Of a DNA stretch of 58,118 nt, positions 55,137-58,118 are shown in pieces. The translations under genes and the position numbers were made by a program. This stretch comes from an uncultured Clostridia bacterium (GTDB lineage Bacteria; Bacillota; Clostridia; Oscillospirales; Ruminococcaceae): contig CALWNU010000047.1 in NCBI GenBank assembly GCA_944382905.1, forward strand, positions 1 through 58,118, given 5' to 3'. The number at the start of each line of letters is the position of its first letter. Position 1 is the stretch's first letter. Under the pieces are notes generated by a model. It had not been told where the DNA came from. It searched no databases and saw only the letters and a list, made by a program, of their open reading frames with translations.

Positions 55137-55961
55137 TTACAGTAACATGCCTTCCCGATCCTCGTCGTCGTTAAATTGGTTGAGGATACTCATGCAAAGA
55201 AGGATCAGCACCATCAGTACAAGAGAGATCGCAGAGCCAAGATGAGGATTGTAAGCATTGCCCAAAAATTGCAGATCGATTAAGTCACCGATCAAAAGGT
55301 TTCCGCCGCCGCCCAGCATCCGGGAAATGATAAACGTCGAGACGGACGGCACAAATACCATGGTGATCCCCGTGCTGATTCCCGGCATGCTCAGCGGGAT
55401 GACAATGCGCAGGAACACATTTTTGGTATTGGCGCCCAGATCCTGCGCCGCCTCAATGGTTCGGTTATCGATTTTGGTCATGATGGAATAAAGCGGCAGG
55501 ATCATGAAAGGCAGGTAGTTGTATACCATGCCCAGCACCACTGCGCCTTGGGTATTGATCATGTCGAACGGACCCAGCCCGAACAGTCCGAACAGCTTGT
55601 TTAACAATCCGTTCTTTTCCAGAATGGTCATCCAGGCATAGGTACGCAGCAAAAAGTTCATCCACATGGGCAGCATGATCAGCATCAGCATGGTGCGCTG
55701 CTGGAACCCAGGCATCCGGGACATCAAAAATGCCAGCGGATAGCCGATCAGCAGGCAGATAACGGTGGCGATGGCCGCCAGCCAGACCGACCGGACCAAC
55801 ACGTTAGTGTATTCGCCTACCTGAGACACATAATCTAATGTAAATTGCCCATTTTCAGTGGTAAACGCAAAAATAACGACTAAGCCCATTGGCACGATGA
55901 TAAAAATCAACGACCAGATTAAGTAGGGCAGGGTAAATAAGGAGGAATATTTTGTTTTCAT
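55137..55961 (-). CDS. potB: Polyamine ABC transporter permease PotB
   Basis: A 274-residue permease with six transmembrane segments and the EAA loop IEAAQDLGANTKNVFLRIVIPLSMPGI. LPMWMNFLLRTYAWMTIL and VYNYLPFMILPLYSIM are typical of PotB. Start ATG 55961, two bases after the potA stop, so translation is likely coupled. Confidence 0.94.
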   Translation of the reverse strand: MKTKYSSLFTLPYLIWSLIFIIVPMGLVVIFAFTTENGQFTLDYVSQVGEYTNVLVRSVWLAAIATVICLLIGYPLAFLMSRMPGFQQRTMLMLIMLPMWMNFLLRTYAWMTILEKNGLLNKLFGLFGLGPFDMINTQGAVVLGMVYNYLPFMILPLYSIMTKIDNRTIEAAQDLGANTKNVFLRIVIPLSMPGISTGITMVFVPSVSTFIISRMLGGGGNLLIGDLIDLQFLGNAYNPHLGSAISLVLMVLILLCMSILNQFNDDEDREGMLL

Positions 55962-55963
55962 GG

Positions 55964-57007
<1,044 letters not shown>

Positions 57008-57371
57008 TTTGCATCCCCCTTTGCGGATTTTAAGTCCTACAAGTAAAATTCCCGGAAGCGACGCGCTGTGCCGCCTACGCTTCCCGCCCGACTGCGGTAC
57101 GGGCACTCAGCCGGCGGAAAAGTCCGCCGCCGCAGTATAAAACCTTGTCGACCCCATCCGGTGGGACATACCGCTCCCCGCAAAAGGTTTGTTCTAATCG
57201 TAACGGAATCCGTTCGTTTTAGGCGGTATCGAAACCGGATGATTCCCCCTGCCGAACATACGCCGCCTCTACCTAAAAACGGGGTATGAAAGACCGGGGA
57301 TTCGATTTTTGCCGGCGTAGCCGGCGGTGCACAGATGCAAAGGTATTGGCGATCCGGGCCAATACGCAGCG
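57008..57371 (-). other. Long structured 5' leader of the potABCD operon
   Basis: About 365 bases separate the predicted transcript start from potA. The segment is GC-rich, unlike the AT-rich sequence before it, and full of inverted repeats: GCCGGC-TAC-GCCGGC (57313-57327), TATTGGC/GCCAATA (57342-57364), GGCGGA/TCCGCC (57113-57128), GGAAGCG/CGCTTCC (57052-57083) and a long imperfect stem between 57207-57240 and 57254-57286. No protein is supported here. It could be a regulatory RNA, a separate structured ncRNA or an interspersed repeat; it does not match a riboswitch class I can name. Confidence 0.5.
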
Positions 57372-57377
57372 ACTATC

Positions 57378-57405
57378 ACTATAGCACAATGAGAAAATTT
57401 GTCAA
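57378..57405 (-). promoter_or_regulatory. Promoter of the pot operon leader
   Basis: On the minus strand TTGACA (57405-57400), 16-base spacer, extended TGCTATAGT ending in the -10 TATAGT (57383-57378). Confidence 0.75.
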
Positions 57406-57597
57406 TTATTTTTCATGGATTTTTTCGAAAAACAGGGGATTTTACAGAAAAAACCCAGAAAAATGACCCAAATCCATTCTTTTTCTCAAAAATGCTCTAA
57501 AAACCGCTGGAATCCTTTGTATTTCTGGAGTAATTTTTGAAGATTCTGAAAAAAAGAAAAAGAGAAAAATAACCAAAAAGAAAAATAAAAAAGATCC

Positions 57598-57626
57598 TTG
57601 CTTTTTGCAAAAAGATATGGTAAAAT
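57598..57626 (+). promoter_or_regulatory. Promoter of the tRNA-Pro gene
   Basis: TTGCTT (57598-57603), 17-base spacer, extended -10 TGGTAAAAT (57618-57626), 17 bases before the tRNA. Confidence 0.6.
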
Positions 57627-57642
57627 AATTTTTGCAAAACGT

Positions 57643-57718
57643 CTGGGTGTGGCGCAGTTGGTAGCGCGCTACCTTGGGGTGGTAGAGGCCGTGGGTTCAA
57701 GTCCCGTCACTCAGACCA
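57643..57718 (+). tRNA. tRNA-Pro (anticodon GGG)
   Basis: A complete cloverleaf of 76 bases: acceptor CTGGGTG/CACTCAG, D-stem GCGC/GCGC, anticodon stem CTACC/GGTAG with loop TTGGGGT (anticodon GGG), T-arm GTGGG-TTCAAGT-CCCGT, discriminator A and encoded CCA. Reads codons CCC and CCU. Confidence 0.93.
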
Positions 57719-57719
57719 T

Positions 57720-57771
57720 GACGAGTGTTCTTATAGCATTTGAAACGCTGTAAGAACACTCGTCTTTTTTA
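57720..57771 (+). terminator. Terminator after tRNA-Pro
   Basis: GACGAGTGTTCTTA (57720-57733) and TAAGAACACTCGTC (57751-57764) are perfect 14-bp arms, followed by a T run. Confidence 0.9.
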
Positions 57772-57777
57772 TTGTTT

Positions 57778-58118
57778 TCATCCGGCGATGGTGGATGGGG
57801 CGTAGTTGACGACTACGCCCTTTCTTGTGTTTACGGACACCTCCGGGGCGGGCAGCGGGATCAACTCCGGGATCTCAATGACCCCTACGCAGTTATAGTG
57901 GATACGGAGCCGCTGCTCCCATACCCCGTCAATCTTCTCGGCGTTGAACACTTCGATTTTCTCGATGAGCTCGTTCAGCATCCGGGGCGTCAGCTTGCGG
58001 GCGCGGGTGTATTTGCGGACCAGGGAGATGAACATATCCGTGGTCATGGACTGGCTGTTCTGCTTGTCAATCTCGGCGCGGAGCGCCTTGATTTTCTCCG
58101 CCAATTCCTTCTGCTCCT
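57778..58118 (-). CDS. Site-specific serine recombinase, C-terminal part (cut by the window edge)
   Basis: The minus-strand frame is open through the window end and ends at 57778. It reads EQKELAEKIKALRAEIDKQ, then LTPRMLNELIEKIEVFNAEKIDGVWEQRLRIHYNCVGVIEIPE, the C-terminal pattern (DUF4368-type) of large serine recombinases from Clostridia mobile elements. The catalytic N-terminal domain would lie beyond 58118. No real start codon is in the window; the TTG at 58104 codes for an internal Leu. The recombinase lies right behind tRNA-Pro and its terminator, probably at the edge of an integrative element. Confidence 0.72.
   Translation of the reverse strand, partial: EQKELAEKIKALRAEIDKQNSQSMTTDMFISLVRKYTRARKLTPRMLNELIEKIEVFNAEKIDGVWEQRLRIHYNCVGVIEIPELIPLPAPEVSVNTRKGVVVNYAPSTIAG

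Noticed and set aside
57008..57371. 6S RNA, tmRNA, SRP RNA or RNase P RNA in the pot leader
   Set aside because: None of the conserved sequence blocks of these RNAs could be read on either strand, despite the strong hairpins.

Overview
The window looks like a chromosomal segment of a spore-forming, low-to-mid GC Gram-positive bacterium of the Clostridia, most likely the Oscillospiraceae/Ruminococcaceae group. The evidence is spoIIE (sporulation phosphatase), sigma-A type promoters, strong GGAGG ribosome binding sites, a Clostridia-style set of conserved small proteins (DUF951, DUF6062, S1-domain protein) and a tRNA-Pro(GGG) with encoded CCA. Genus cannot be assigned from sequence alone. No CRISPR array, complete prophage or rRNA operon was seen.

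Layout. 1-3.5 kb: end of the str operon (fusA, tuf). 3.5-10 kb: stand-alone pyruvate-kinase C-domain protein (-), then lepB, rbgA, rnhB, yraN, dipeptidase, thrC and a metallophosphoesterase. 10-18.4 kb: protein quality-control block tig, clpP, clpX, lon, then engB and lysA. 18.5-25 kb: rodA/ftsW-like gene (-), fhs, tsaE, tsaB, rpiB, upp, histidine phosphatase, ruvX. 25-30.7 kb: split TauE/SafE permease pair (-), a ribbon-helix-helix gene with its own operator-like repeats directly upstream of clpB, then gltX (-). 31-34.1 kb: spoIIE and a duplicated CxxC/CxxH protein (DUF6062-like). 34.1-36.3 kb: an AT-rich decayed island with a relic of a site-specific recombinase, an apparently intact fluoride riboswitch with a terminator, and the cation:proton antiporter it should control, broken by a stop codon and an internal deletion. 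36.3-40 kb: small membrane protein, rlmB and a 799-residue P-type-ATPase-like protein that lacks the catalytic DKTGT motif. 40-44.7 kb: two-gene chromate transporter with LysR regulator, MATE pump (-), S1-domain protein (-). 44.9-51 kb: DUF951, prfA, tsaC/sua5, coaE, lytic transglycosylase, M18 aminopeptidase, ferredoxin-type aldo/keto reductase. 51-57.4 kb, all minus strand: CPBP protease, SdpI-like protein and ArsR/SdpR autorepressor, then potA-potB-potC-potD for polyamine uptake behind a long structured leader. 57.6-58.1 kb: tRNA-Pro and the C-terminal end of a serine recombinase running off the window, probably the edge of an integrated element.

Most of the window is housekeeping: translation factors, tRNA t6A synthesis (tsaB, tsaC, tsaE), ribosome assembly GTPases, ATP-dependent proteolysis, one-carbon and amino-acid metabolism. 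The most interesting parts are the fluoride riboswitch left on a wrecked target gene, the catalytically dead P-type ATPase homologue, the RHH-clpB operon with repeated operator sites, and the structured leader of the polyamine operon. All assignments rest on reading motifs and gene order; no database search was run.
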